Shown here one piece after another: positions 30,844 through 40,804 of a DNA stretch of 64,000 bases. The notes beneath the pieces were generated by a model. The model ran no database searches. It was not told the DNA's origin and saw only the letters and a list, made by a program, of their open reading frames with translations. How positions within the stretch are numbered: the stretch's first letter is position 1; each line of letters begins with the position of its first letter. This DNA comes from Sphingomonas gei (GTDB lineage: Bacteria > Pseudomonadota > Alphaproteobacteria > Sphingomonadales > Sphingomonadaceae). The stretch is from the NCBI RefSeq assembly GCF_004792685.1, contig NZ_SRXT01000009.1, positions 1 through 64,000 of the forward strand, read 5' to 3'. The position numbers and the translations under genes are program-made.

Positions 30844-32082
30844 GTGAGCACCGAAACCGCCCGGGAAGGGCCAGAAACCGCTGTGGCGGCCGCTGAGGCT
30901 GCCCTGCCGGCCGTTACCGCGCCGAGCGACCTTGGCTGGACGATCGTGCAGATGCGCGCCGGCGAGCGGATCGTCATCAACGAGGCGCTGATCGCGGCCT
31001 ACCAGCGCGCGTCATCGCCCCACAGCATCCGCGCATTGAAGTCCGATATCGAAGCGTTCGATGCCTGGTGCCGACGCACCAACCGGATATCGCTTCCGGC
31101 GGCGGCCGAGACGGTGGCAGATTATCTCGATGCGCGGGCAGGGAAGGGGAGCAAGCCAGCCTCGCTGGGGCGCTACAAGGCATCGATCGCCAAGATCCAT
31201 CAGTTGCTCGACCTGAAGGACCCGACGCCGGCACCGCTGGTGAAGATCAGGCTTGCGGCGGTGCGCCGCGAGAAGGGAATTGCGCAGAAGCAGGCGCGCC
31301 CGCTCCGCTTCAAAGGACCGGTCAAGGATGTTGAGCGGGACAAGGCGCGGGGGCTCAATATCCGCGCGCTGCTCGAGAGCTGCCCCGATGATCTCACGGG
31401 ATTGCGCGATCGGGCGCTGTTGTCGGCGGCCTATGACAGCGGCCTGCGTGCGTCAGAGCTGGTAGCGGTGGAGTTGGAGCATCTTGAGGAGGCGATCGAC
31501 CCCGACGCGCGCCTGCTGCAGATCCGGCGCAGTAAGGGCGACCAGGAAGGGGAGGGGGCGACCGCCTATCTCAGCCCGCGCACCGTCGCGGCGATCGCGG
31601 CGTGGACCGAGGCGGCCGAAATCAAGGCGGGGCCGCTGTTCCGAAGGGTACAGGTCCGGCGCTACAAGGCGCGCGCCGCCGTGCGCGGTCGGTCGATCGA
31701 CAGCATCTCGGGGCGGGAAACGTGGGATCTGCGCAAGACGCTCTCCAAGCCCGCGGTGAAGGCGCGCGTGGAGTATGACATCGGCTCCGTGGCGCTGCAT
31801 CCGGGATCGATCGGGCCGATCTTCCGGTCGATCATCCAGCGCGCGTTCGATCTCGGCGCGCTGCCGGATCTCACAGCCGAGGACCTGGCGCGGCTACTCA
31901 AGGGGATCAGCGCCCATTCAACACGAATCGGGCTAAACCAGGATTTGTTCGCCAGCGGCGAGGATCTCGCAGGGATCATGGATGCGTTGCGGTGGAAGTC
32001 GCCGCGTATGCCGCTTGCTTATAACCGGAACCTAGCCGCCGAGCAGGGTGCCGCCGGGCGTCTCATGGCGAAGATCGGATAG
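30844..32082 (+). CDS. Tyrosine-type site-specific recombinase/integrase
   Basis: 412 aa with a GTG start. N-terminal core-binding domain (about 30-150), then the catalytic domain. Active-site residues: Arg in DSGLRASELVAVELEHL (about 203), Lys in the RSKGDQEGEG beta-hairpin (about 234), HSTR (about 358-361) and the nucleophile Tyr in RMPLAYNR (about 394). The second conserved His is replaced by Trp (ALRWKS), seen in some families. It could integrate the downstream defence genes or resolve plasmid multimers. No att repeat was located by eye. Confidence 0.9.
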   Translation: MSTETAREGPETAVAAAEAALPAVTAPSDLGWTIVQMRAGERIVINEALIAAYQRASSPHSIRALKSDIEAFDAWCRRTNRISLPAAAETVADYLDARAGKGSKPASLGRYKASIAKIHQLLDLKDPTPAPLVKIRLAAVRREKGIAQKQARPLRFKGPVKDVERDKARGLNIRALLESCPDDLTGLRDRALLSAAYDSGLRASELVAVELEHLEEAIDPDARLLQIRRSKGDQEGEGATAYLSPRTVAAIAAWTEAAEIKAGPLFRRVQVRRYKARAAVRGRSIDSISGRETWDLRKTLSKPAVKARVEYDIGSVALHPGSIGPIFRSIIQRAFDLGALPDLTAEDLARLLKGISAHSTRIGLNQDLFASGEDLAGIMDALRWKSPRMPLAYNRNLAAEQGAAGRLMAKIG

Positions 32083-32088
32083 TAGGCG

Positions 32089-33516
32089 GTGCAGGAGCTC
32101 CCACACGGCAAGTTTGACCTCTACGCGCTCGCTTTGCCGCGCGGCCACGGCTTCGGAGATCGCATACCGGCCGAGGGATGGGAGACGGTTGACGGGCAAG
32201 CTTGGTCGGTCGTGACCCGGCACGTGGAAACTGGCGACATTGGTTTGATCGTCATGCGACGCCGGGAGGACGGTGTTTGGACGATGGTTTCGGATCTGAC
32301 CGGAATAGCTGATGTCGAACAGGCCCGCGAGACGGCGCGCGGCGCTATGAAAGAGGGGACCCCGCCAGAACCCTTGCCTTCGAACGTCCCACGTCGAACG
32401 CCCCTTTATGATCTTGAAGGGAGAAAGCCGAGCGAGATCTTTCAAAAGCTGCTCTCGCGCAGCCATCGGAATGTCGCCCGGCTGCTCAGTCAGCTATATT
32501 TATCTCTTCCAAAGCCTGATCGTAATTGGGCAGCCGATTGCCAGACCGAGAACTTTCACACGAGACTGTGGGAGGCTCAGCTCCTTGCAAGCTTTCGCGA
32601 ACAAGGCCTGCTCGTGACCCAACCGTTCGAATCACCGGACTTCAGGATAGAGAACCGGTTGGGCGGCGTCGGGTGGGTCGAAGCGGTCACCGCGAACCCA
32701 CCGATCCGTTTCGAACCAGTCGGCGCGATACCCTCGGTGCAACCTGAAGGGCGCGACGAACTGTTTCTCGGAACGGCGGCCGTGCGGTTCGCCAAGACGA
32801 TTGGAAACAAACTGGCTCGCGGCGATGCCCATAAGCACCATGTTGCAGGAAGTCCGTTTGCGCTTGCGCTCGCGGATTTTCACGCGCCGGCCTCGATGGT
32901 GTGGAGCCGGGAGGCGCTTCTCGGGTACATCTACGGCATCAGCGCCGAGGCGAGGGTAGTTGACGGCGAACGTGTAGCGGTGGGTTATGAGGCCGACCGC
33001 CTTCTCGGGGCTTCGGGCTTTCCGGCCGGTCTGTTTCGCAACGATGCTCATGCTGAGCTTTCAGCCATCATCTTCACGAATGCGTGTGCGACGAGCAAGT
33101 TCAACCGCGTCGCGCTGACATGGGGAATGCCCTTGGAAGTGGGACGCTACATGCGGTACGGAAAGTTCGCCGATCGGACGCCAGGCGCGCTCGATGGCAT
33201 TCCGTTTTGCATGGACGTGATGTCCGACGAATATCGCCAGCTATGGCCACAGGGGCGCGAACCGTGGTGCGCGGAGCTAGAGGTGTTCCATAACCCGTTT
33301 GCGAAGCATCCCCTGCCGCGCGCTCTGTTGCCGGAGGCGACACACTGGCTAGAGGTCGCTGGTGTCTTGGATTGTTTGCCGCATTACGAGACCGGCATCC
33401 TCTGGTCACGCTCCCTCATTCTCGGACCTGACGACCCAATACCAACCTACGACACCATTCCGGCTTGGTACGAGGAAATGGCTAGGCGTCGTATGGAAGA
33501 AGCGAGTGCGGACTGA
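32089..33516 (+). CDS. Hypothetical protein, possible PD-(D/E)xK nuclease fold (475 aa)
   Basis: Begins with a GTG 6 bases after the integrase stop, so probably co-transcribed. The middle holds RLWEAQLLASFREQGLLV (Glu about 161), SPDFRIENRLG (Asp about 184) and WVEAVTAN (Glu about 199). This E...PD...ExA spacing is like restriction-type nuclease folds, with Ala instead of the usual Lys. The C-terminal half (SKFNRVALTWGMPLEVGRYM and TFDTI-like loops) is unassigned. Not matched to a named family with confidence. Its position between an integrase and a STAND protein suggests a defence or mobile-element role. Confidence 0.6.
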   Translation: MQELPHGKFDLYALALPRGHGFGDRIPAEGWETVDGQAWSVVTRHVETGDIGLIVMRRREDGVWTMVSDLTGIADVEQARETARGAMKEGTPPEPLPSNVPRRTPLYDLEGRKPSEIFQKLLSRSHRNVARLLSQLYLSLPKPDRNWAADCQTENFHTRLWEAQLLASFREQGLLVTQPFESPDFRIENRLGGVGWVEAVTANPPIRFEPVGAIPSVQPEGRDELFLGTAAVRFAKTIGNKLARGDAHKHHVAGSPFALALADFHAPASMVWSREALLGYIYGISAEARVVDGERVAVGYEADRLLGASGFPAGLFRNDAHAELSAIIFTNACATSKFNRVALTWGMPLEVGRYMRYGKFADRTPGALDGIPFCMDVMSDEYRQLWPQGREPWCAELEVFHNPFAKHPLPRALLPEATHWLEVAGVLDCLPHYETGILWSRSLILGPDDPIPTYDTIPAWYEEMARRRMEEASAD

Positions 33517-33670
33517 AGGCTGACAGCAGGCGAGCTTGTCGGGCGGCGGGTTTATCAGGGTGTTGACCGGGAAACCGCGCTGGCCGTTGTGAGCGTCATC
33601 GTGCAGTCTCGGCAGCATCATGTTGGCTGTATTGAACTCTTAGATCGGCGGGAAATCGCCAAGGCGGACC

Positions 33671-36600
33671 ATGGGATCCCTCGTCGTTTCAAGTGGCCAA
33701 TCGAAGGGCCTGGTAAGCTCGGGCACGAGCATCGTGCCCACCAACGGCTCTCGTCCGTCTTGCCTCATTTTCTTGGCGACCCGATGGGGCGCCCAACTCG
33801 GGGGCATAAACAGCTTCAACGCGGATCTTGCGCGAGCCGCCGCGCGAATAGCTTCCGCTACGACAGTCGTTTGCATCGTAGAAAAGGCGACAGCGACACA
33901 AGTCGCCGAGGCTCTGCAGGAGAACGTGCATCTTTCGTCGGCCGACCTTAGCGACGCCAACGCGGTCCACGCCGCCGTCGACGCCATATCCTCCCCGGTA
34001 GCTAAGGATTCCCAGCATTGGATCGGACACGACGTCCATAGTGGAAACATCGCGATCGTCTGTGCAGAGCGGTTCGGCGGGACCTCGTCGGTGATCCATC
34101 ACATGGATTTCCACGCTTACGCCGGCATCCGGCACGGATCGCTCATCGCTGATGAAAAATCACGCGGACAGCGGGATGTGCTCGTCGGCGCTCGACACCG
34201 CTTTGCGGTGGGGCCCACCTTGGGAGACAGCGCCCACCGCCTTGTGGGCGAGCCGGCCCACATTCTGATTCCGGGGCTTCCTGAGATCCGGCCAAGCAGC
34301 CGCGTCTCGGGTGCCTACCAGATCTTAGTGGCTGGGCGGATGAGTCGCACCGACGACGCTGTAAAACAGGCGCGGCTGGCACTCGAGGCAGTCGCCCGGG
34401 CCACCCGAAAGGAAGATCTCGCGTCGATCGACTGGCGGCTCGAAATCATCGGAGCTGATGAGGGTCCCAACTATCTGCCAGAATCTGACGGCGTAGCGGA
34501 GCATTGGCGCCAGCTGACCGATGCTTATCTGCCGCATTTCTTCTTGCCGTTCGACACCGAACGGACGTCGCTGTTTGGACGGATCAAAAGCGCCGACCTC
34601 TTGCTGATGCCGTCCCTGCGGGAGGGCTTCGGGCTGATCGGGTGGGAGGCGATCGGCGCCGGTGTACCGGTGGTTTTGAGCGAGAGGTCGGGTGCGTATG
34701 AATATTTGAAGAGCCGCGGTCGTCACAACAGCGTCCAACACCTACTCGTCAAGGGTGGAAGCGTTGCAGATGGGACTCCAGACGAGGCCGATATCGAGGC
34801 ATTGTCCGAGCTAATTGTTCGCGCATGCCGCGACAGGCAGGCACTGAAAGAACAGGCTCTCGTCTTACGGCGAGACTTGCTCCGCGATGGTCATCACTGG
34901 GATGACTGTGCCGCCGAAATGCTCGCTGTGCTGCGTGTGCCGGTCGGGTTGAGGGCGCATCTCCGTCAAGTGACGGAGCGGCAGCCAGTAATTGCGCTCG
35001 GAGAATTTGCTGTACCGACCGCCGAGCCCGTTGGTCGCGACGCGGAGCTAGCTCACCTCTCCGCGGTCTGGCAGCCGGCTGAGGCAGGGCCTAGCCAGCC
35101 AGCGACAACACGCATCGCGATCGTGACCGGTGCCGGCGGTTTGGGCAAATCAACGCTGGTCGGACATTGGGCGCGACAACTCCTGCGAGAGGACACCAAG
35201 CCTGATTACCTGCTGGCCTGGTCTTTTCGCTCTCAGGGGACGTCGGGCGGGACACAGTCGATGGCGTTGGTCGACTGGATCCTTGGCAGCTTCGGAATGC
35301 TGCCAAACAGGTACGCCTCCTTCGACGAGCGTCTGGAGCTGGCGGTTGAGCTGCTGGTCAGCGCGCGGGGAGTGCTCATCCTGGATGGCCTCGAAACTGT
35401 GCAGTTTGGTCCCGGAGAGCCGAACGCTGGGCGTATCTCGGATGAGGGCGTCGCGACACTGCTCGAGCGTCTCATCGAGCTTTCCCAAGGCGGCATTGTC
35501 GTTGGATCGCGATTTGCGCCTATTGACCTGATTAACAGGCCCGCGACGCGGATCGATCTGCAAACCCTTTCGCCCGAGGCCGGGGCTGATCTGCTGCGCG
35601 AGCGCGGATTGGCGGGGGATCGAGGCGAGCTTCTCAGCTATGCCGAGAGGCTGCGCGGTCATCCGCTCACACTTAACCTCTTTGCCGGCTTTGTGAGAGA
35701 GCGAGCTCGGGGCGAACTGCGGGCCATCGACCGCTTCTTGGACGCTGTCGGTGACGATCCCGATGTCGGCCGGGTTCTGCGAGCTTATGTCGAGCAGTGG
35801 TTTCGCAACGACCGGGCCCCTGACGAGACCGCATTTCAGATTCTACGTGCCGTTTCGCTATTTGATCGCCCAGCTGCGCCCTTTGCGATAGCCGCACTGC
35901 GCGAAGCAAATATGTCGGGGCTTGCCGGGGCTGATGTGTCGGATGCGGAGGTCGAAGCGGGTGTTGGGCGCCTGAGGAAGGCGGGGTTGCTGCTCGAGAA
36001 CGATGGCCGCGCGCTCGACCTGCATCCGATCGTCAGGGGTTGGGTCGAGACGAACTTCGAATCCGAAGATCTCGAAGCCTACAGGCAAGCGCACGAGGTA
36101 CTGTACCGGGCGTTGCGGGAAGCGGGCATCGCTCAGCGCGACGTCGATGGATCGCTCGACCTCCTGTATCAATGCCTCCGGCATGGCGTTCGCGCGGGTC
36201 TGCCAAAGCTGGTTGCCGACAAAACGCTCGGTCCGGAAATTCGCAGGCACAACGAAAACCGGTCGGTGGCGCTTCTCGGGCTCGTCAGCGAGGAACTCGA
36301 CGCGTTCGGTCATTTCTTTCGCCGCCGCTATCACGAGCTGGGTCTCGGCCGGCCCGGCTATGAGCTGGAACCCTTTGATGAAGCTTGGGTGCTCAATTCA
36401 ACGAGCACTCTGCTTTTCGGGTTGGGTCGTGTCGCCGAGGCGGCTGACGTTCAGGTGGACGTGGTCACGCGGACTGGCAATCTCGTAAAACGGCAGAATT
36501 TGGATTTTGTGGTTGAGCCGTTCTGGGGACCGCCCGAGACCGACGATCTGCGGGGGCAGCTGTCGACAGCGCTCAAGAATCTGGCGGAAAGCCGGGCGCT

Positions 36601-37330
36601 TCTCGGTGATGAGCGGCTAGGCGGCGAACTCGCGTCGCGTGCCCTCGACGCTGCGCTCGATGCCTCGGCGATGACGAAAGAAGCCGAAGCACGAGCGCTA
36701 CTGACGTGGATTCCGCTGATGTCAGGCTTTGCGAGGGAGGCAGCCCCCGAGGCGCTGAAGGCGATTGAGCTTGTGCTGAGCGCGCCTGTCGAGCGCGTCG
36801 GCACTGAGGCAATCAATCTGCTCACAGTGCCGCTGCTGCCGCTAGCCGTCGGGGACAACGACCTCCTGGGACGACTGATTGTCGCGGCGAGAGATGCCCG
36901 TGGAGAGACGCCACTTCGCACGTACGTGCTCTCGCGGATGAATTTGTTGATCGCGGCCCTATCCGGCGATCAGCGTTTGGTTGAGGCGGCATGGCCCTTG
37001 TGCATCGTGCCGAGATTGCCCGTCGCGCCGCCGCAATCGGAATATCTGGTCATCCGGAAGTTGGAGGACCTCGACCGCATCTTACGGAAGTCCGGCCACC
37101 TGCTCGCACGCATACCTTTCCTGTTCCAGCGGGCGGTCATCTATCATCTTGGAGCGCGGCACTGGGCAAAGCGGGGGTATCGTGAGCGCGCTGAGGCGGA
37201 CGTTGTCGCTGCTCAGGCGCTCGCGCGCCGCTATGGCGTGGCAGCGCTCGTGAGGTTCGACCCGCTGAACGAGGGGCGCGACCTTGGAGAAGTCCTTTCT
37301 CGGTGGGGAGACGCCGTTTGGCGGCATTGA
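33671..37330 (+). CDS. GT4 glycosyltransferase fused to a STAND/NB-ARC NTPase
   Basis: A 1219-aa protein with three parts. Residues about 27-430 are a GT-B glycosyltransferase of GT4 type: WGAQLGGINSFNADLA at the start, YQILVAGRMSRTDDAVKQAR, and the donor-site DLLLMPSLREGFGLIGWEAI (317 region). Residues about 480-700 are an NB-ARC-like STAND module with Walker A TGAGGLGKST (about 485-494) and Walker B GVLILDGLETVQF (about 566), followed by a winged helix. Residues about 800-1219 are helical repeats (TPR-like), the usual ligand sensor. STAND proteins (bacterial NLR-like) trigger an N-terminal effector on sensing phage or stress. A glycosyltransferase as effector is unusual. Flanked by an integrase and other defence-type genes. 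Start 33671 has AAGG upstream but a GTG at 33734 is possible. Confidence 0.85.
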   Translation: MGSLVVSSGQSKGLVSSGTSIVPTNGSRPSCLIFLATRWGAQLGGINSFNADLARAAARIASATTVVCIVEKATATQVAEALQENVHLSSADLSDANAVHAAVDAISSPVAKDSQHWIGHDVHSGNIAIVCAERFGGTSSVIHHMDFHAYAGIRHGSLIADEKSRGQRDVLVGARHRFAVGPTLGDSAHRLVGEPAHILIPGLPEIRPSSRVSGAYQILVAGRMSRTDDAVKQARLALEAVARATRKEDLASIDWRLEIIGADEGPNYLPESDGVAEHWRQLTDAYLPHFFLPFDTERTSLFGRIKSADLLLMPSLREGFGLIGWEAIGAGVPVVLSERSGAYEYLKSRGRHNSVQHLLVKGGSVADGTPDEADIEALSELIVRACRDRQALKEQALVLRRDLLRDGHHWDDCAAEMLAVLRVPVGLRAHLRQVTERQPVIALGEFAVPTAEPVGRDAELAHLSAVWQPAEAGPSQPATTRIAIVTGAGGLGKSTLVGHWARQLLREDTKPDYLLAWSFRSQGTSGGTQSMALVDWILGSFGMLPNRYASFDERLELAVELLVSARGVLILDGLETVQFGPGEPNAGRISDEGVATLLERLIELSQGGIVVGSRFAPIDLINRPATRIDLQTLSPEAGADLLRERGLAGDRGELLSYAERLRGHPLTLNLFAGFVRERARGELRAIDRFLDAVGDDPDVGRVLRAYVEQWFRNDRAPDETAFQILRAVSLFDRPAAPFAIAALREANMSGLAGADVSDAEVEAGVGRLRKAGLLLENDGRALDLHPIVRGWVETNFESEDLEAYRQAHEVLYRALREAGIAQRDVDGSLDLLYQCLRHGVRAGLPKLVADKTLGPEIRRHNENRSVALLGLVSEELDAFGHFFRRRYHELGLGRPGYELEPFDEAWVLNSTSTLLFGLGRVAEAADVQVDVVTRTGNLVKRQNLDFVVEPFWGPPETDDLRGQLSTALKNLAESRALLGDERLGGELASRALDAALDASAMTKEAEARALLTWIPLMSGFAREAAPEALKAIELVLSAPVERVGTEAINLLTVPLLPLAVGDNDLLGRLIVAARDARGETPLRTYVLSRMNLLIAALSGDQRLVEAAWPLCIVPRLPVAPPQSEYLVIRKLEDLDRILRKSGHLLARIPFLFQRAVIYHLGARHWAKRGYRERAEADVVAAQALARRYGVAALVRFDPLNEGRDLGEVLSRWGDAVWRH

Positions 37331-37489
37331 CGAGCCTGGGGGCCGGCCGAGCACCGAGTCAGCGACCAGATCGCTTGGTAGGGCAGGGCTCAAGAGGTGC
37401 CGACCCAATCCGAATTTTTCCGTCAGGCGGGCTCGTGGGGGGCGGGGGGCGACGGAGCCCGCAACTACCCGCGTTTCCGCCGCGACCTT

Positions 37490-38419
37490 TCATAGAGTTG
37501 CGGGATCTGGATCGGTCCAGCTGTCTGCGCGGTAGCGGAAACCATGGGTGGTCTGCTGCTCGAACTTAAAACCAGCCCAGGTGAGATCTGGTTGGAGATA
37601 CGCGTCTGCAGCCAGCATGTAGCGCGCATCACCGTGGAGTAGCTGAGTGAGGAAGCATTGGTTGATTACGCGCGCGACAGCAGGTTCCACGCTGCTATTG
37701 CTAAAGCCGGGCGGCCCGCCGGCAATGATGAATGCCCCCCAGTGCCGGTCGAGGCTCAGCCACCAGGTCCGGAGCGATCCAAACATCTCGCCGAAAATCG
37801 AAGCCCTGCCGGGATGCGAGACCAGCAAGGTCGGGTTGGTCGATGACCGAAACGGTATGGGCGACTGGCAGATCATCACGTTGATCTCGGCGGCGTCCTC
37901 CGGCATCGACGTGTCGAGCACGCTCTGTCGGAATAGCTGGTGCGGGCCTCCGGGCCCATCCGCTATTCGCCGATGCATCGCTCGCTCCTCGGAGGTGATC
38001 TCAAAGAGCTTGCCGGCCCGAAAGCGCGCGTTCTCGGTTTCCATGAAGCGAAGCATGCGGATGTTTCGTCGGAGGAGGTGGCGGGCAAAACCGTAGATCG
38101 AGAGGCGATCTTCGTCGTCGAGGCTCGCACAGTTACCGGTCTCGATCTTCTCCCAGGTTCGGCTGTCCGAGAACGGTGTTTCGATGACCTTGTTGACCTC
38201 GCCTTCGATTGAACCGGCAACTCCGTCCTCGACGAAGTCGTGTAGTCCCTCCTCATAGCCGATCGAGCCGACCGACTTGCGATCGGCAACCAGGATGTCA
38301 CGGTGCCGCTCCACGATCGAGACCTTGTTGGCTTCGCCGGGGATTGCAAATTGCCGGAGATAAAATTGCGGCACGTAGTGATGGCGTTTGGGCGCGTTAC
38401 TCACGGTCCACATCGACAT
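37490..38419 (-). CDS. DUF4238 domain protein
   Basis: 309 aa. The signature KRHHYVPQFYLRQFAIPGEA near the N-terminus identifies DUF4238, a family scattered in bacteria and often near restriction or defence genes. Function not established. A second Met two residues downstream could be the start. Convergent with the STAND gene (159-base gap) and divergent from the CoiA-like gene. Confidence 0.8.
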   Translation of the reverse strand: MSMWTVSNAPKRHHYVPQFYLRQFAIPGEANKVSIVERHRDILVADRKSVGSIGYEEGLHDFVEDGVAGSIEGEVNKVIETPFSDSRTWEKIETGNCASLDDEDRLSIYGFARHLLRRNIRMLRFMETENARFRAGKLFEITSEERAMHRRIADGPGGPHQLFRQSVLDTSMPEDAAEINVMICQSPIPFRSSTNPTLLVSHPGRASIFGEMFGSLRTWWLSLDRHWGAFIIAGGPPGFSNSSVEPAVARVINQCFLTQLLHGDARYMLAADAYLQPDLTWAGFKFEQQTTHGFRYRADSWTDPDPATL

Positions 38420-38739
38420 ATTCTGTCGGATACCAACGTTCCCGCTCCCTGCTCATCCCGGCGATTGTCATCTCGCGACGTCGGTGCCGCTCATCACGCT
38501 TTTCGAGCGACTCCGGGTTCATGTCTAGCGCGGAGCGGGCGCGCCTCGGCGGTGCACTGAGTCATCGCGGTGGGGCGCATGTGTCGGGTTGCCGATTAGT
38601 CGACTGAGAGGCAATATTCTGCCCCGCATTGCACGCCCCCTGTGTAGTGTCGGTAGCAGGCATACCTTTGTCCGACATCGATCGCCATGACCTGATTCCT
38701 CCTAGCGGAGCGCGCCGCCGGCCGTGCGCTGCCGGACGT
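38420..38739. other. Divergent spacer between DUF4238 and CoiA-like genes
   Basis: 320 bases. No gene with a ribosome binding site and no clear repeat was seen. The CoiA-like frame stays open upstream to 38629, but its N-terminal stretch there is not family-like. The promoters of both genes must lie here. Confidence 0.4.
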
Positions 38740-40560
38740 ATGGCGCAGCCCGTCGGTCAGACGCTGCTCAAGGTCCCGTTCGCGCGGTGCGGTGATGCTA
38801 TCGCACGGCATGTGTCGGCGGTCACCGACCTAACACAGGGGCCGTTCCATTGCCTGGACTGCAGCGAAGTCCTGACCCTTCGCCAACCGATTAACAAGCG
38901 CCGGCATTTTGCGCACCGGCCGGATTCACTGTGCGCCGGAGAAACGGCCCTTCACCGTTATGCGAAGGAGTTGCTGGCAGCGGCTAAGACGCTCACGCTT
39001 CCCGGGCTGGTGCTCGAGGCGGAGCGCGTTCAACAGACCGTGTTTGCGGCCGGTATCTATGAGTTCGATGCAGTGCTCCCGGAGCACAAGATCGGCAGCT
39101 TTCAGCCCGACGCGCTGGTCCTCTATCAAGGCTTCGAACTTGCGGTCGAATTTCTGGTCTATCATGCCGTCGATGGCGAGAAGCGCGGGAAGGTGCGTGA
39201 TCACGACATTTCGATGGTCGAGATCGACCTGTCCGGATTGAAGGCCGGGACGATGGACGGTGACGCGCTCGATGCCGCGATTTTGCACACGGCGCCGCGC
39301 CAATGGATACACCATCGCAAGACCGCAGCAGCAAAGCGCAAGCTCGATGCGGCCGTGGCGAAGGAGAAAGCCGAGCGAGGCGCGAGGCTCAAAGGGCATA
39401 TCCTGCGCAAGCGCCGTGCCAGCGTCCCCGAGGACTGGAAGGACGAGGCTATGCCGGCTGTACGCCGGACCGGCCTCGAAGCGTTGATCGGCGTCGAGGC
39501 CGAGGGTGGCCACTGGTTCACGGTGCCGGACAGGGATTGGCAGGCCCAGGCATTGTTCGAGCATGTCATCAAGCCGAGCGAGCAATATTCGCCGGGCGCG
39601 AAGCTCAAGGTCAAAGGCGACTATCCGAGCGAACGCGACCTGTCGTCGAAGCTGCCGGACTGGATGATCCGCACGGATCTCGCCGCTTACCCCGCGAAGC
39701 GCCTTGCCGAAGCCGGCTTCAGCAAGGAGAGCTATGGCAGTCCGCACGCCGCGGTTTGGCACTATTTGGCAGCGCTGACGATGAAGGGGCAGGCAGTCTT
39801 CTGGGGCCGGGAGGACGAGTGCTTCTATGTCGAGCCGAAGCTGCAGGATCTCCTGCATCGCCGGGTCGAGCTGCGTTGGCGAGTGAAGAAGCTGCTCGGC
39901 GCAGCGCAAGTCGAGGACACCGAGGCTGCCTATCGGGACTGGGCAAAGACCTATCGCAGCACCGGCATGTCACCCCTTCAGCTGATCGAGGCCGGCGGCG
40001 ACGGATATCGCGAATTGCTGTCGCGTGTCGCGCAGCTCGAGACGATGGCGTCGGGTTATTTCCCGAAGGTGATCGACGATCTATGCGGCCTGCCGCTCGA
40101 GGCGATCCGCCGCCGCAATCAGGAGGCCATCACCGCCGCCGAAGCCGAAAAGGCCGCCGCACTGGAAAAGGCGGCATCGGAGCGTCAGCGCTCGATCCGC
40201 CTTCAGGCCGGACAGATGCTGGAAGGCGACGGGGCGGCGTGGCTGGCGCAGAAGGTTGCCGGGACGGAGACAAGCTTTGAAGATTACGCGCGGGAAGGAG
40301 ATGAGGCACTGCTGCGGCTTGAGCGTCAATTAGCCCAGGAGAGCGACGTGCGTCGCATGCGTATCGCGGCCGAAAATCATGCCGCGAGATTGCGCGGCAA
40401 GCTGTCGGACGCCGCGAGACGCGCATTTCCAAGCGAACAGCTGGCAGAGTTGTTTCTGAATTCCGGACATCCAAGACTGCAAGGCGGCCGGCCTGTCGAG
40501 CACTGTCTCAGCGAGCAGGATCTGTGCTTTATCGTAAGCCTGATGCCAAAAAAGCGATAG
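38740..40560 (+). CDS. CoiA-like nuclease-domain protein (606 aa)
   Basis: Start taken at MAQPVGQTLLKVPFARCGD. A CoiA-like core is seen: FHCLDCSEVLTLRQP (zinc-like CxxC), KRRHFAHRPDSLCAGETALH and HRYAKELLAAAKTL, then a nuclease-type FQPDALVLYQGFELAVEFLV (Asp and Glu with the expected spacing). CoiA proteins act in competence and recombination, and CoiA-like nucleases also occur on mobile elements. A long helical region with coiled coil (AAEAEKAAALEKAASERQRS) follows. Twice the usual CoiA length. The role here is unknown; its place in the defence cluster is noted. Confidence 0.65.
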   Translation: MAQPVGQTLLKVPFARCGDAIARHVSAVTDLTQGPFHCLDCSEVLTLRQPINKRRHFAHRPDSLCAGETALHRYAKELLAAAKTLTLPGLVLEAERVQQTVFAAGIYEFDAVLPEHKIGSFQPDALVLYQGFELAVEFLVYHAVDGEKRGKVRDHDISMVEIDLSGLKAGTMDGDALDAAILHTAPRQWIHHRKTAAAKRKLDAAVAKEKAERGARLKGHILRKRRASVPEDWKDEAMPAVRRTGLEALIGVEAEGGHWFTVPDRDWQAQALFEHVIKPSEQYSPGAKLKVKGDYPSERDLSSKLPDWMIRTDLAAYPAKRLAEAGFSKESYGSPHAAVWHYLAALTMKGQAVFWGREDECFYVEPKLQDLLHRRVELRWRVKKLLGAAQVEDTEAAYRDWAKTYRSTGMSPLQLIEAGGDGYRELLSRVAQLETMASGYFPKVIDDLCGLPLEAIRRRNQEAITAAEAEKAAALEKAASERQRSIRLQAGQMLEGDGAAWLAQKVAGTETSFEDYAREGDEALLRLERQLAQESDVRRMRIAAENHAARLRGKLSDAARRAFPSEQLAELFLNSGHPRLQGGRPVEHCLSEQDLCFIVSLMPKKR

Positions 40561-40804
40561 GGACCAGGGCTAGGCTCGCGCCCGCCGCACATACCGCTTT
40601 CTGGAAGGAACCGAGCCGGTCTGGGAGCTGAAGGGTGTCCGCACGCATTCGACCAGCGAGATCTTAACTAAGACCTTTTTCGCCATCGGTGAGGGGCACG
40701 CGGGATTGTAGGCGGGGGGTTGGCAGGGCCGGCGCACGTCGCTGCCTACAACCGGCAATGGCGGCCGAGTAGGATGGCGCCCGCAGATTGATGAGGAAGC
40801 TCGA

